DNA of 64,000 nucleotides, from NCBI GenBank assembly GCA_035771165.1, contig JAWNZC010000322.1, forward strand, positions 6,372,501-6,436,500, given 5' to 3'. The notes below the pieces were generated by a model. The model was not told the DNA's origin. It worked only from the letters and a program-made list of their open reading frames with translations, and searched no databases. A program made the position numbers and the translations under genes. Below are positions 55,501 through 64,000 of the stretch, piece after piece (within the stretch, counting starts at the first letter, position 1; each line of letters opens with the position of its first letter). Source of the stretch: Paragorgia papillata. Taxonomy: Eukaryota > Cnidaria > Anthozoa > Scleralcyonacea > Coralliidae.

Positions 55501-55765
55501 CCGGGAAGGTCAAAACTGCCAGGAGAACTTGCCGGCCGCATCTACGCCATCGTACGCAATCCTGGCAAGTTCCCCCGGCAGTTTTTGACCTTCAAAACTG
55601 CCGGGGGAACTTGCCAGGATTGCGTAGGATGGCGTAGGATGGCGAGGAATCAAGATGCGCGAGGCGACATGCGCGAGGATAGAAACTTCAAAGGTTCCGA
55701 CGCGAGTTGGACTTCTGGTCGTATTTCTATTCTGTGTCCGTATCGTGTGATACGGACCGCCCGCT
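55501..55765. repeat. Palindromic repeat, partner of 49255-49430
   Basis: 55515-55585 and 55590-55640 form an inverted pair (GGCAAGTTCCCCCGGCAG / CTGCCGGGGGAACTTGCC). The segment to 55765 (GTTGGACTTCTGGTCGTATT, CCGTATCGTGTGATACGGAC) matches the upstream arm in inverse orientation. CCGTATCGTGTGATACGG is itself a hairpin. Confidence 0.65.
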
Positions 55766-56035
55766 AAGCCAATCAGAGCGCGCGAATCAGATGGATACCG
55801 GACCGCAAAAAAATAAACGAAGATATGGAACACGTCGCAAACTTTCAACATATTTAATCGATCGAGAAAATAACTGTCGTGAGCAAAAATTTTACAACTT
55901 TTAACTGATATGAAATAGCAGTCCTTTAGTGGAGCTTTTAATACTAGTAATTTCTAAAAGTTTTATTTATCCCCGAGCCCGGGTGAGGGTGCTAATCTCG
56001 ACGTGCGTGGAGTCCACTTACACGCGAAATTACAC
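55766..56035. other. Spacer, no gene seen
   Basis: No feature supported. Confidence 0.4.
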
Positions 56036-56037
56036 TC

Positions 56038-56425
56038 CCTGTGGTCCGTACTGTGCAGCATTGCTTTTTGTACAGGCGTTGTGGGTCTGTATTTGTGCTC
56101 CCTGCTGTTGCACTCTGTATAGGGGGCGATTTTGCTGCCATACAGTCATTGGGGACTGTATTTGTGCTTGGGCTGCTGGTTTGGTGACTACCCGGGAAAG
56201 GCTTTACCCCATTGTATGTTTTCGTGCCAGTACATCTGGTATGGCTGTCGTGCATGCTGTAATGTGTCGTAGCGTGTGCTTGAGAGAAAAGGAGAGAAAA
56301 GGAGAGAAAAGGAGAGAAAAGGAGAGAAAAGGTGGAATGCAGTCAGGTGTGTAGTACAGCACTGTTGGTAGTATGTGTTGCTGCACCTGTACCGGTTTGT
56401 TCACTGGCTACTCTGGGTGATAATG
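56038..56425. repeat. Degenerate G/T-rich minisatellite, related to 58.3-59.9 kb; includes a 10-bp tandem repeat
   Basis: Shares GTCCGTACTGTGCA, GGGTCTGTATTTGTGC, CCCTGCTGTTGCAC and CGTGCCAGTACATCTGGT with the array inside 57842-60680. Bases 56281-56332 are five copies of GAGAAAAGGA. The long plus-strand ORF reflects the base skew. Confidence 0.7.
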
Positions 56426-56608
56426 TATGTGCATACAGGTCCTGTTCATCCATACTGGAAAGTTTGTATGTTGCACCAAATTTCTTTGGCGTTTCGCAAC
56501 AGAGCTTAGGCCAAAAATTTTTGGCAAAATTTTTGCGTATTTCTTTGATAAAATTTCAGTTAGCGTGGCGTATTTACTATTTAGACTTATCGTGTTTACA
56601 TAAATGTT

Positions 56609-56669
56609 TTTGTATTGTATTGTATTGTATTGTATTGTATTGTATTGTATTGTATTGTACTGTATTGTA
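56609..56669. repeat. (TGTAT)n pentanucleotide microsatellite
   Basis: About 11 tandem copies of TGTAT with one late change. Confidence 0.95.
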
Positions 56670-57589
56670 AACAGATATAAAAACAAATGATAACCCTCAA
56701 GTTAATTATATAATTTATGGATAAGATGACTAATAAAACTGATTGAATGAAGTTGAACATACCAATTTCATTATTAAATTCTGGTTGTAAAAAATATATT
56801 GTTTTTAGGAGGTTTCAAATGGGATTATTTTTAGCAAGCCTTTAATTAAATGGCTGCCCTATGCATACATGTTTTGCAAAGGCAGAATTAAAAAATTACA
56901 TTTATAATAGAGTCTGAGATAAAACAATTCAGTAGAATCGGATTCCTGAAAGAAGTATTAAACAGACCACGTTTCAGTCGAAAATTTGGAAATATAGCCA
57001 AGAAAATGAGTATTTTTAATACCATAATAAAAAGTGCATGCAAAGTCAATGAAAAACATCACGTCTACATAAGCCTAAGGTAGTGTTTTAATTTAGCTAT
57101 AGTTAAGCTGACTTATGGTCTGAACGAGCAAAGGGAAAGCATGAAAAGGTGAAGCTGCATATTGTTTTTATAGGTTAAGCGAAAACTTGAAAACAACATA
57201 AGGACAAGGTCAAGGTATACTGAAACTGTATACCGTTCTTGGCGTTTACAGAATATATAAATACTAAATAAATATAATTATTTATAATACTAAATAAATG
57301 CAAATCCCCTACCGTTAACTTTAAAATGATTTTGAGACCACTGAGTGACGAGATTTTGTTTACCATACGGCGTTTGGTTTCTTCAGGTTCTCTGGTTTCA
57401 CTTCAAGATATATTAAATCAGCTGTTTGTTTCTTTATAGCCCATCTCAATTGACTCTTTCACTATCCTTTTCTTCGTTGTTCTCTTTTAAGTTTTAAGTA
57501 GAGCTTGAATAATTTAACAGGTACCAATACCCTGCTATCCGAACTGCGCAAGTTGTGGATTTGATAACATATATATATATATAAACACC
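56670..57589. other. Intron sequence, no gene seen
   Basis: AT-rich with a short (TA)n at 57570-57582. No coding region supported. Confidence 0.45.
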
Positions 57590-57841
57590 TCACAAAATTT
57601 TTGGGAAAATTTTTGAATTAAATGGAAAAAATGGTATTTCCATCATTGTCAGTGGAAAATAATTACATAGCAAATCATTCCCCAACAAACAATAATTTTT
57701 TCCCTGACAGAGGGACAAGTGTCCCCAATGAGGAGCTGTAGCCCTCTACTGTGGTGCTATCCTGGAGATACTTCCCATGGCAGCAAGCAACATTATTTTT
57801 ATTTTATTTGTTTGTTTTCTCCAAATAATTGCATTCTTTTA
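57590..57841 (-). other. Intron B block homologous to intron A (about 8183-8450)
   Basis: In inverted orientation this matches intron A, sharing for example GTTGCTTGCTGCCATGGG and GGGGAATGATTTGC-like words. The match runs up to the TA at 57840-57841, where the 2.8-kb insertion begins. Confidence 0.75.
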
Positions 57842-60680
57842 CAGTCAAAATGGAAATACCTTCCCACTTCCACTTCTGTAGTTGGTTGTGTATTACTGTA
57901 TTTCTGTAGCCACTGCTGAAGCGTGAGGAAAGTCTAGCAATACTGTAAAAGTCACCAATTCTTAATGTATATAATCCGTCTGTTGGTGTCGATTTGGGAT
58001 AAACATCCATTGTATTATGATTAAAATGGATTTATGAAATAAAAATAATTAACATCATGCGATGTGTATGTGTTGTTGTTCCACAGGTCCCTTGGGGCTA
58101 GTGGATTTGATACCCCCAGTAGAACTCCTTGGCTAAGTTAATGTGCGTAGTGGCTCAGAGCTCATTCGTGTTCTGTCTGCCGTACGTGACGCTTCGCTAC
58201 CACCCACCCACCCACCCCGTGTTAAGGCGTCCAGGTGGTTAAGGCGTCCAGGTGGTTGAGCCGTTGCCAGTCCTTGGCTTGAGCTCGCTCAGTCGTGCAA
58301 GTAGGTTTTGTGTTGCTGCTGGTGACCCTTGTGCCTGCAATCGTTGCGGGGATGGTATTTGTGTTCCTTGCGGGGCTACAGTTGCGGGCCCCGGGTACTG
58401 CATTTGCACTACTTTGCAATCATACAGATGCTGGGTGGTTGCTTGTATGCTACTTTGCCATCATATTGTTGCTGGTGGGGGGGGGGGGGGGGGGGGGGGG
58501 GGGACTGCTTGTGCTAGTGTTCCTTGCTGTCTTACAGTTGCTAGGTGGTTACAGGTGTGCTACTTTGCTATCATATTGTTGCTGGGAGACTGCATTTAGG
58601 CTATTGTACCTGGCTATCGTACAGTTGCTTGGGGGTTGCCAGTGTGCTACTTTACTATTATATTGTTGCTGGGGACTGCATTTGTACTTTGTACCTTGCT
58701 ATCGTGCCTTTGCTAGGTGATCGCATGTTTGCTACCATAATGTTGCGGGGGGAATGCATTTGTGCTAATGTACCTTGCTGTTGTACAGTTGCTACGTGGT
58801 TGCTTGTGCGCTACTTTGCTGTACTCTTCTTGCTGGTGGGGGGTCTGCATTTGTGCTAGTGCTCCTTGCTGTCTTACAGTTGCGGGGGATCCGCTTTGCG
58901 TTGGGGCTATTTAATACTATCCCTCAGTTGCAGAGGCCATGTTTGTCCTCCTCTTTCCTGGGTGACTGCCTTTGTCCTACGGTACCCTGGGTGACTGCCT
59001 TTGTCCTCCTGTACCATGGGTGTCTGCCTTTGTCCTACGGGGCCTCGCGGTCATACTGTTGCTGAGTATCTGCATTGTGCTAAGTTGCTGTCAGCTGCAG
59101 TTGCGGGGAGCTCCTTGTGCTACTTTGCTATACTACAGTTGCGGGTGGCTGTAGGTGTGCTTTACTGCTGTCGTACAGTCGCTGGGGACTGTTTTGTGCT
59201 TTCTGCTGCCGTACTGTCTCTGGGGAAGTGTATTTGTGCTCCCCTGCCATTGCCCTGTTGTGTGGGGGTCTCTTTAACTGTTTGGGCGATGTCGTTGTGC
59301 GGGTCCGTACTGTGCAACTTTGCCATACATGACGTTGGGGGTCTGTATTTGTGCCCCCTGCTGTTGCACAGTCGTGTGGGGGGTCTACTAGTTCAGCTGT
59401 GTCCTTCTGGCCTGCTGCTAGTGTGCGTGGGTCCGTACTGTGCACCTTTGCCATACATGACGTTGGGGGTCTGTATTTGTGCCCCCTGCTGTTGCACAGT
59501 CATGTGGGGGGTCTACTATACTAGTTCAGCTGTGGCCTTCTGGCCTGCTGCTAGTGTGTGTGGGTCCGTACTGTGCAACTTTGCCATACATGACGTTGGG
59601 GGTCTGTATTTGTGCCCCCCGCTGTTGCACAGTCGTGTTGGGGGTCCTCGGGTCCTCGCGGTGCGCTTGTGTGTTTCGTGCCAGTACACCTGGTCTGTTC
59701 CCCGGCTACTCCGGGTGATAACTTATGTAGGGTGTGTTCTTGGCTACTCCTAGAAAATGTGCAGTAGTGTGCTGTCTTTTTGTGTAGTAGTAGTAGTTTG
59801 TGCTTAGCTGTTGGTAGTTTGTGTTTCGCGCCAGTACATCTGGTCTGTTCCCCGGCTACTCTGGGTGATAACTTAGTTTGTAGGGTGTGTTCTTGGCTAC
59901 TCCGAGAAAATGTGCCGTAGTGTGCTGTAGTGTGCTGTGATGTGTTGTAGCTTGTGCTTTACGGTACCGGCTTTTGCGTAGTGTAATTTAAGTCTATTGG
60001 GCTATTCAGCTGCTCTTAAGTCCAGCTCGTTGCTTGCCATTGTTTGCTATGTACCTGTCTACCTGCTCTGGAAAGGGCCCGTTTGTTGCTTGTCTATGTT
60101 GCAGGCGTGGGCCTTTGCTTCTGGCTTTGCGTACAGGTTCCGGTCATTGATGGTCACCTGGATGTTGGTTGTTCAAATGCAGCTTTCGCCATTTCTCTGT
60201 TGGTAGGCCCCTGGTGGCTTTCTTAGGTCCAGGTCGGTATGGTAATTTCGGAACCATTGATTATCATTTGGTAAGTTACTTCTCCACTTTATGTGTGACA
60301 GTAGTTCTGTTAGGAGAGGGTAATTCTCGGCAACATTGCTACAAGTTAGTTGGGAGTTTAGGCTTGCCTGGAGCTGCTCTACCTATAAGACCCTCAGCTA
60401 TTAGGGCAAACCCTCTCCGACGGAGCTACACCCTCCAAAGGTCGTAGTTACATTACTGTATCCTTGTTAGGCTCGCTAGTGCGGGTACTGTAGTTATTGG
60501 TGTGGTTTCAAGCCCTGTGCCAGACATTGCAGGATTGTTAATGCCATTTAAAGCAAAATTATACTATTTTTGCACAGTTTTCAACAAAAAAATTTCTCAG
60601 ACTTCGATAGCAGCTACAGAAATACAGTAATACGCAACGAACTACAGAAGAGAAGTGGGAAGGTATTTCCATTTTGACTG
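57842..60680. mobile_element. TA-flanked element, 2839 bp, filled with a G/T-rich minisatellite
   Basis: Left end CAGTCAAAATGGAAATACCT and right end AGGTATTTCCATTTTGACTG begin imperfect inverted repeats of about 80-90 bp that continue through CTTCCCACTTC and ACAGAAATACAGTAAT. TA flanks both sides (57840-57841, 60681-60682). Gene A's intron is continuous at the matching TA (8182-8183), which confirms the borders. A TA duplication and CAG-type ends fit the Tc1/mariner-like supergroup. No transposase is recognisable; the interior (about 58080-60480) is mostly repeats. Confidence 0.85.
58280..59950. repeat. G/T-skewed minisatellite array with units of about 65-130 bp
   Basis: Imperfect units such as TGCTACTTTGCTATCATATT, GTTGCTGGGGACTGCATTTG and CCTTGCTGTCGTACAGTTGC recur from 58280 to 59240. 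A higher-order unit (GGGTCCGTACTGTGC) starts at 59301, 59429 and 59562, with a period of 128-133 bp. A pure G run occupies 58477-58503. The plus strand is strongly depleted in A, which removes stops and produces long plus-strand ORFs (up to 250 codons at 59001-59753) made of Leu/Cys/Val repeats; I regard these as by-products. Confidence 0.8.
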
Positions 60681-60779
60681 TAAATTGTTTTGCTCAACAT
60701 TTTTGTTGTCACTTAATAGACACTTTGGTTATTAAACAAAACACTAACATACCAGTACCATACATGTAACCAAACTTAC

Positions 60780-61278
60780 CTAACCCTGTGGCGAAAGCAG
60801 CCATGATTTTAAAACCAAGCTCTACCAGAGCCTTGTGATACCTTTCAACAGTCTCTCTGAAGACTGCTGGTTCTTCTGGCCACTTGTTATTGATTTGTGT
60901 GAGAAGTGGAAATCTTTTCTTGCAAGGATGTCCATCTGGAAAATCGACTGAAGCGTAAAATCCTTCTCGCCAATCAGGTTCATTGTGATCTTGTTGGTAA
61001 GCAGTGGTTAAACTTTGAAATTCAAGGTACCCTCGAGAACTGCCCGTGCCTTTTGATTTGATTTTTTCCTTCTCATCAAGAGGAAGAGCAAAGAAATCTT
61101 TTAACACTTCGAAAACGTTTCCTTGTAATTGTTCATCCACGCCATGATTCTTCACATAAAAGAAGCCATAATCTCTACAAGCTTCTGCAATGGAGATTAT
61201 TGTTTTATGGGATTCATTTGGTTTGTCGACATCCCATAAGTTCGATATGTCGATAATTGGTATTCCAAGTTCAGTCAT
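60780..61278 (-). CDS. 2OG-Fe(II) dioxygenase (isopenicillin-N-synthase-like), gene B exon 1
   Basis: ATG at 61278 opens MTELGIPIIDISNLWD and the exon ends with donor GTAAGT at 60779, one base into a Gly codon, exactly as in gene A. It codes for residues 1-166 plus one base and carries the DIOX_N domain with ACRDYGFFYVKNHGV and NEPDWREGFY. It differs from A in the first residues (A has four more) and at scattered sites (EQLQGN against EHLREK; YLEFQSLTTAYQ against YFEFQSETTAYL). The protein after splicing to 24983-24484 has 332 residues. The start lies only a few bases from a TAGCCTGCG transposon-like end, so its 5' UTR and promoter must differ from those of A. Substrate unknown. Confidence 0.92.
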
Positions 61279-62277
61279 TTTTGTAGCCTGCGTAGCACGA
61301 TCGGAAATCCACTGATCTCAAATATATACTCATTATACTGGATAGAGCATCTATTGGTTCGCGCCTTGCAAAAATTGAAGTCGGAAGTGAGACTAAAAAT
61401 CTCGCGGCAGCCATATCCGGTGTACCCTACGCTCGTAGGGACAATGGGGATACGGGGGGTCACCAGGCGGTAAATTTGCAAGGCGAGCGGGAAGAACCTC
61501 TGGAACACCGAGCCGTTTCTCTGATCGCGCCGAGCCAATGAAAAGGTTGTCTGGGTCAGTACGTTCCAAAATCTGGACGTAAGACGTTGATTGGTCAAGC
61601 GAAGGATTTTTTTTAATAATAAGTTTCATTGGCTATCGTACACCTCTATTAATAACATGAGTGTAATATTCAACACCGTCTAGAGGTGCAGTCATCAGCA
61701 GTGATTTCCTTGTATATATATTCTCTCTCTGTTTTGGAGCCTATACTTTCGCTTCACGTTGATATACAACTCACTTTTTTTGGAATGCCTTTGCTCTCTA
61801 GTGAGGATTTTTTTGATTGCGTGGGAAAAGTCTTGACTCGTTACGAGCTCAACGAGCATCAAAGCGTTCAGCGACGAGACGTCTTCGTCATTGAAAATAT
61901 ATATAACAACCAACAAGATAGCATCGTTGAAATATATCCTGTACGTATGTTGTTAGAAATATATAAGCTTTCATTTGAAGTGTAGTTCAAGTCGTTCAAG
62001 TTCCTGCGTTTAATATAATTAAATATCTGAAATTCTATAACCGACTTCATGTGAGACGTTAAGTAAATAAATATTTATTTATTATTGAGTGAACATTTTG
62101 GACATTTGAAAAAGTTCCATATCTTCGTTTGCACATGACGTCACAGCGATCGAAAAAGGCGGAAGTCGGCCATGTTAGAGGATAAACAAATCACGCTGTG
62201 GGTCACGCGTAGTTGAATTCCCATTTCTTATATTTCCATAAACCGGTATTATATTTCAATAATTCATCGTATTAATT
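61279..62277. other. Upstream region of gene B and of the THAP transposase
   Basis: TAGCCTGCGTAGCACG begins at 61284, six bases from the gene B start, and CCACTGATCTCAAATA at 61310 resembles the end of the 11.6-kb MITE. Bases 61922-62015 resemble 45419-45500. A 99-codon plus-strand ORF (61686-61985) has no recognisable domain. No promoter can be located. Confidence 0.45.
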
Positions 62278-62833
62278 ATGCCAACTCTTTGTGCTGTTTA
62301 TGGATGTGGTCATAATAGTATTCGCGAGAACGGAAAATATAGTTTTTTTAGAATACCTACGATTATTACGCATCAAGGAGACGATACGTGGAGGCTGAGC
62401 GAAGAACGAAGAAAGCAATGGCTAACAAACATAAACAGGGCAGATCTAAATGAGGAAAAAACTAAGCTGACACGTGTATGCAGCATTCATTTTCTTTCAG
62501 GTACTGTATTATATAATTTGTCTTTCACAAATATTATGTGAAGTGTTTGGAGTCGTTACCGTTCACCTAAATATCGAACACAGATTGTTTACATGCTTTT
62601 TCTAGGAAAGCCAGCAGACTTGTATGATCGTCTCAACATAGATTGGGCTCCCACACAGAACGTGGGACATTCTAAAGTTAAAAACACGTCTGCTGCTGTT
62701 TCCCGTGGTGCTAGGGCAGCAAAACGAGGGCATAAACGGAAGATTGAAGAAGTTGCCCGAGTTGAGGCTGAAGTCGCGGATTCATTGATAAATTTGGGGA
62801 ATGTTGACTTAACTGAAAGAATCGCTGAGCCGA
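62278..62833 (+). CDS. THAP / DDE_Tnp_4 transposase exons 1-2: THAP domain
   Basis: Exon 1 62278-62500 starts MPTLCAVYGCGHNS and ends in CSIHFLS plus a G; donor GTACTG. Exon 2 62606-62833 (acceptor TTTTCTAG) continues GKPADLYDRLNIDWAPTQN. Together these give a C2CH THAP finger: Cys5 and Cys10, FFRIP, the Trp in QWLTNINR, CSIHF. Exon 2 then encodes a basic linker (AKRGHKRKIEEVARVEAE) and ends at donor GTAAGT in phase 1. THAP fingers bind transposon ends. The frame is intact across both junctions. Confidence 0.82.
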
Positions 62834-63035
62834 GTAAGTACACGTTCAGGAATACATTGTCATTGTCCCACGTCTCAGGGATATCTTCATATCGACTACC
62901 GAGTAAAGTCTATCATGCCTAGATCGAACTCTGAATTTGCAGGGCAAATAATTTTCACGTCATTTTTACAATTTTGTAAAGCAATAAAGAATTAGTTGAT
63001 ACTGAATTAACTTTTTCTTCTGCACTATTAAACAG

Positions 63036-63655
63036 TTCCACATGATGTTGTGACAGAAAACGAAAAAGAACGTCAAACCACTCTCACGATGAAGGACATG
63101 GAGATGCAGGAGCTTTATTTGAAAAATGCCACATCAGAACTGAGTGACTTAAAAATAAGGCTTCTTGGTATAGAGCTGGGAAAAGCAGGGTTTGAAAATA
63201 ATGATGAGAAAACTAAGTTTTATACTGGTATACCCAATTTTATTATTCTCATGCATGTTTTTGATTTAGTAGCACCGGATATCAAGTCCGCAGGACGTAA
63301 TGCTCTCTCTCAGTTCCAAGAGTTTTTGTTAGTTTTAATGAAAATAAAACTTAATTTTTTACCTCTTCAAGATTTGGGTTATAGGTTTGGCATATCTGTA
63401 TCAACTGTTAGTAGGATATTCAGTAAGTGGATAGATCAACTTAGCATTCGCCTGCAGTTTCTTATACATTGGCCAGACCGCGAAGAACTGAGAAGCACAA
63501 TGCCATCAGTCTTCAAACAAAATTTTAAAGATAAAGTAGTGGTCATTATTGACTGCTTTGAGGTATTTATTGAACGACCATCTAGCCTGATAGCCAGAGC
63601 AATGACATGGTCAAACTATAAACACCATAACACTATAATTCCAAATCTGAGGTAA
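63036..63655 (+). pseudogene. THAP / DDE_Tnp_4 transposase exon 3: HTH and truncated DDE domain
   Basis: The acceptor TTAAACAG precedes 63036 and the frame joins exon 2 in phase 1. After a helical segment (QELYLKNATSELSDLKIRLL) comes the HTH_Tnp_4-like FLPLQDLGYRFGISVSTVSR and the start of DDE_Tnp_4 with the first catalytic Asp in VVVIIDCFEVFIERP and the family signature WSNYKHHNT. A stop follows after IIPNLR, so about 150-200 residues with the second Asp and the Glu are missing. Combined ORF 356 codons. This looks like an internal deletion joining the transposase to the end of the opposing nuclease gene; splicing into sequence beyond the window cannot be excluded. Confidence 0.8.
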
Positions 63656-64000
63656 TTCGCTCAATGTGCATGTCTCTCTGTGTCCATACTACAAAGTCAC
63701 AAAACTCAACTTCACAAATATATATCTGTGCCTGAATTTGGTAGTAATAGGCATGTTTTTTGTCCAAATGTAGTCCATCCTGATCTCTGATTAGACAGAA
63801 GTTCTTTTGTTTGGTAGCTTCATATATCATTCTATCTCTGTGTATGTATGGGCATTTAATTTCGCATACACCTCTACCACAGCAATTACACTGAACAATT
63901 CCATCTGGTGATGCACCAAGGAAAGGCCACTTAATATTTACATGAAGGCCACTGTCTGAGACAGTTAGACATTCATGATGTTTGTTGTTTTTTGTCCAGT
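63633..64000 (-). CDS. YqaJ/lambda-exonuclease-like nuclease, C-terminal part (runs off the window)
   Basis: Open on the minus strand from the window edge to TAG at 63635-63633. It shows the YqaJ nuclease signature in order: FLGASPDGIV (Asp), a Cys-rich turn CNCCGRG, VCEIKCPYIHRD (E-x-K), KKHAYYYQIQAQIYI (Gln), and CDFVVWTQRDMHIERI. These are the metal-binding and catalytic residues of this PD-(D/E)XK fold. The N-terminus lies beyond 64000. DDE_Tnp_4 elements of the ISL2EU/IS4EU group carry such a nuclease beside the transposase; its role in transposition is not settled. It overlaps the transposase 3' end by 23 bp, tail to tail. Confidence 0.85.
   Translation of the reverse strand, partial: WTKNNKHHECLTVSDSGLHVNIKWPFLGASPDGIVQCNCCGRGVCEIKCPYIHRDRMIYEATKQKNFCLIRDQDGLHLDKKHAYYYQIQAQIYICEVEFCDFVVWTQRDMHIERITSDLEL

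Larger units (their letters stand above)
24984..60779 (-). other. Gene B intron, 35.8 kb, filled with transposable elements
   Basis: Defined by the donor GTAAGT (60779 leftwards) and the acceptor at 24985-24984. Compared with the 10.4-kb intron of gene A it has gained most of the elements listed between 25 and 60.7 kb. Homology with intron A is retained near 60680-60779 and 57590-57840. Confidence 0.8.

Noticed and set aside
59001..59753. 250-codon plus-strand ORF in the minisatellite (and ORFs at 58295-58720 and 58545-58859)
   Set aside because: The reading is repetitive Leu/Cys/Val/Gly, present in all three plus frames, and explained by the shortage of A on the plus strand. No domain, splice context or start context supports a protein.

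Overview
This 64 kb window looks like intron-rich, transposon-saturated nuclear DNA of a marine invertebrate, most likely a cnidarian (anthozoan-like). That placement is an inference from the mix of elements: Ty3/gypsy, BEL/Pao, Penelope-like and LINE retroelements beside P-element, THAP/DDE_Tnp_4, hAT-like, TTAA-type and TA-type DNA transposons. There are no prokaryotic features. Introns have GT..AG borders, the DNA is AT-rich, and coding islands are short.

The only host genes I recognise are two paralogous two-exon genes for a 2-oxoglutarate/Fe(II) dioxygenase of the isopenicillin-N-synthase-like family, arranged tail to tail. Gene A (+) has exon 1 at 6742-7252 and exon 2 at 17617-18125 (339 aa). 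Gene B (-) has exon 1 at 60780-61278 and exon 2 at 24484-24983 (332 aa). Both split the same glycine codon in the same phase, and both keep the HxD...H iron ligands and the RxS motif. Parts of the introns and 3' flanks are also homologous, so this is an inverted duplication of a whole gene. Intron A is 10.4 kb and intron B 35.8 kb; almost everything else in the window was inserted into them or between the 3' ends.

Layout. 0.6-1.6 kb: nested MITEs. 1.6-5.7 kb: decayed Ty3/gypsy element (gypsy-1, -). 6.7-18.1 kb: gene A, whose intron holds foldback elements and a decayed BEL/Pao element (12.4-17.0 kb) split by a TA-type MITE. 18.7-21.7 kb: 3'-truncated gypsy-2 (-) between the two genes, split by a 575-bp MITE. 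24.5-61.3 kb: gene B. From left to right its intron holds a Penelope-like GIY-YIG fragment, nested palindromes and a hammerhead-like motif (25-27.3 kb); gypsy-3 with a 3' LTR (30.3-32.3 kb); a three-copy MITE array inside one arm of a large inverted repeat (33-34.6 kb, partner at 41.5-42.6 kb); LINE fragments and a 5S-rRNA-like sequence (35.5-38.7 kb); a TTAA-flanked foldback element; a terminal exon of an unrecognised protein (39.7 kb); a hAT-like element with a second element nested in it (42.9-47.9 kb); a nearly intact multi-exon P-element transposase gene (49.5-53.6 kb); and a 2.8-kb TA-flanked element filled with a G/T-rich minisatellite (57.8-60.7 kb). 62.3-64 kb: a THAP + DDE_Tnp_4 transposase truncated in its catalytic domain, meeting a YqaJ-type nuclease ORF on the opposite strand that runs off the window.

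The most informative parts are those where paralogous or duplicated sequence exposes insertion history: an empty site in intron A for the 2.8-kb element in intron B, arrays of MITEs that share single copies of one target duplication, and a nested hAT/MITE pair with exact target duplications.
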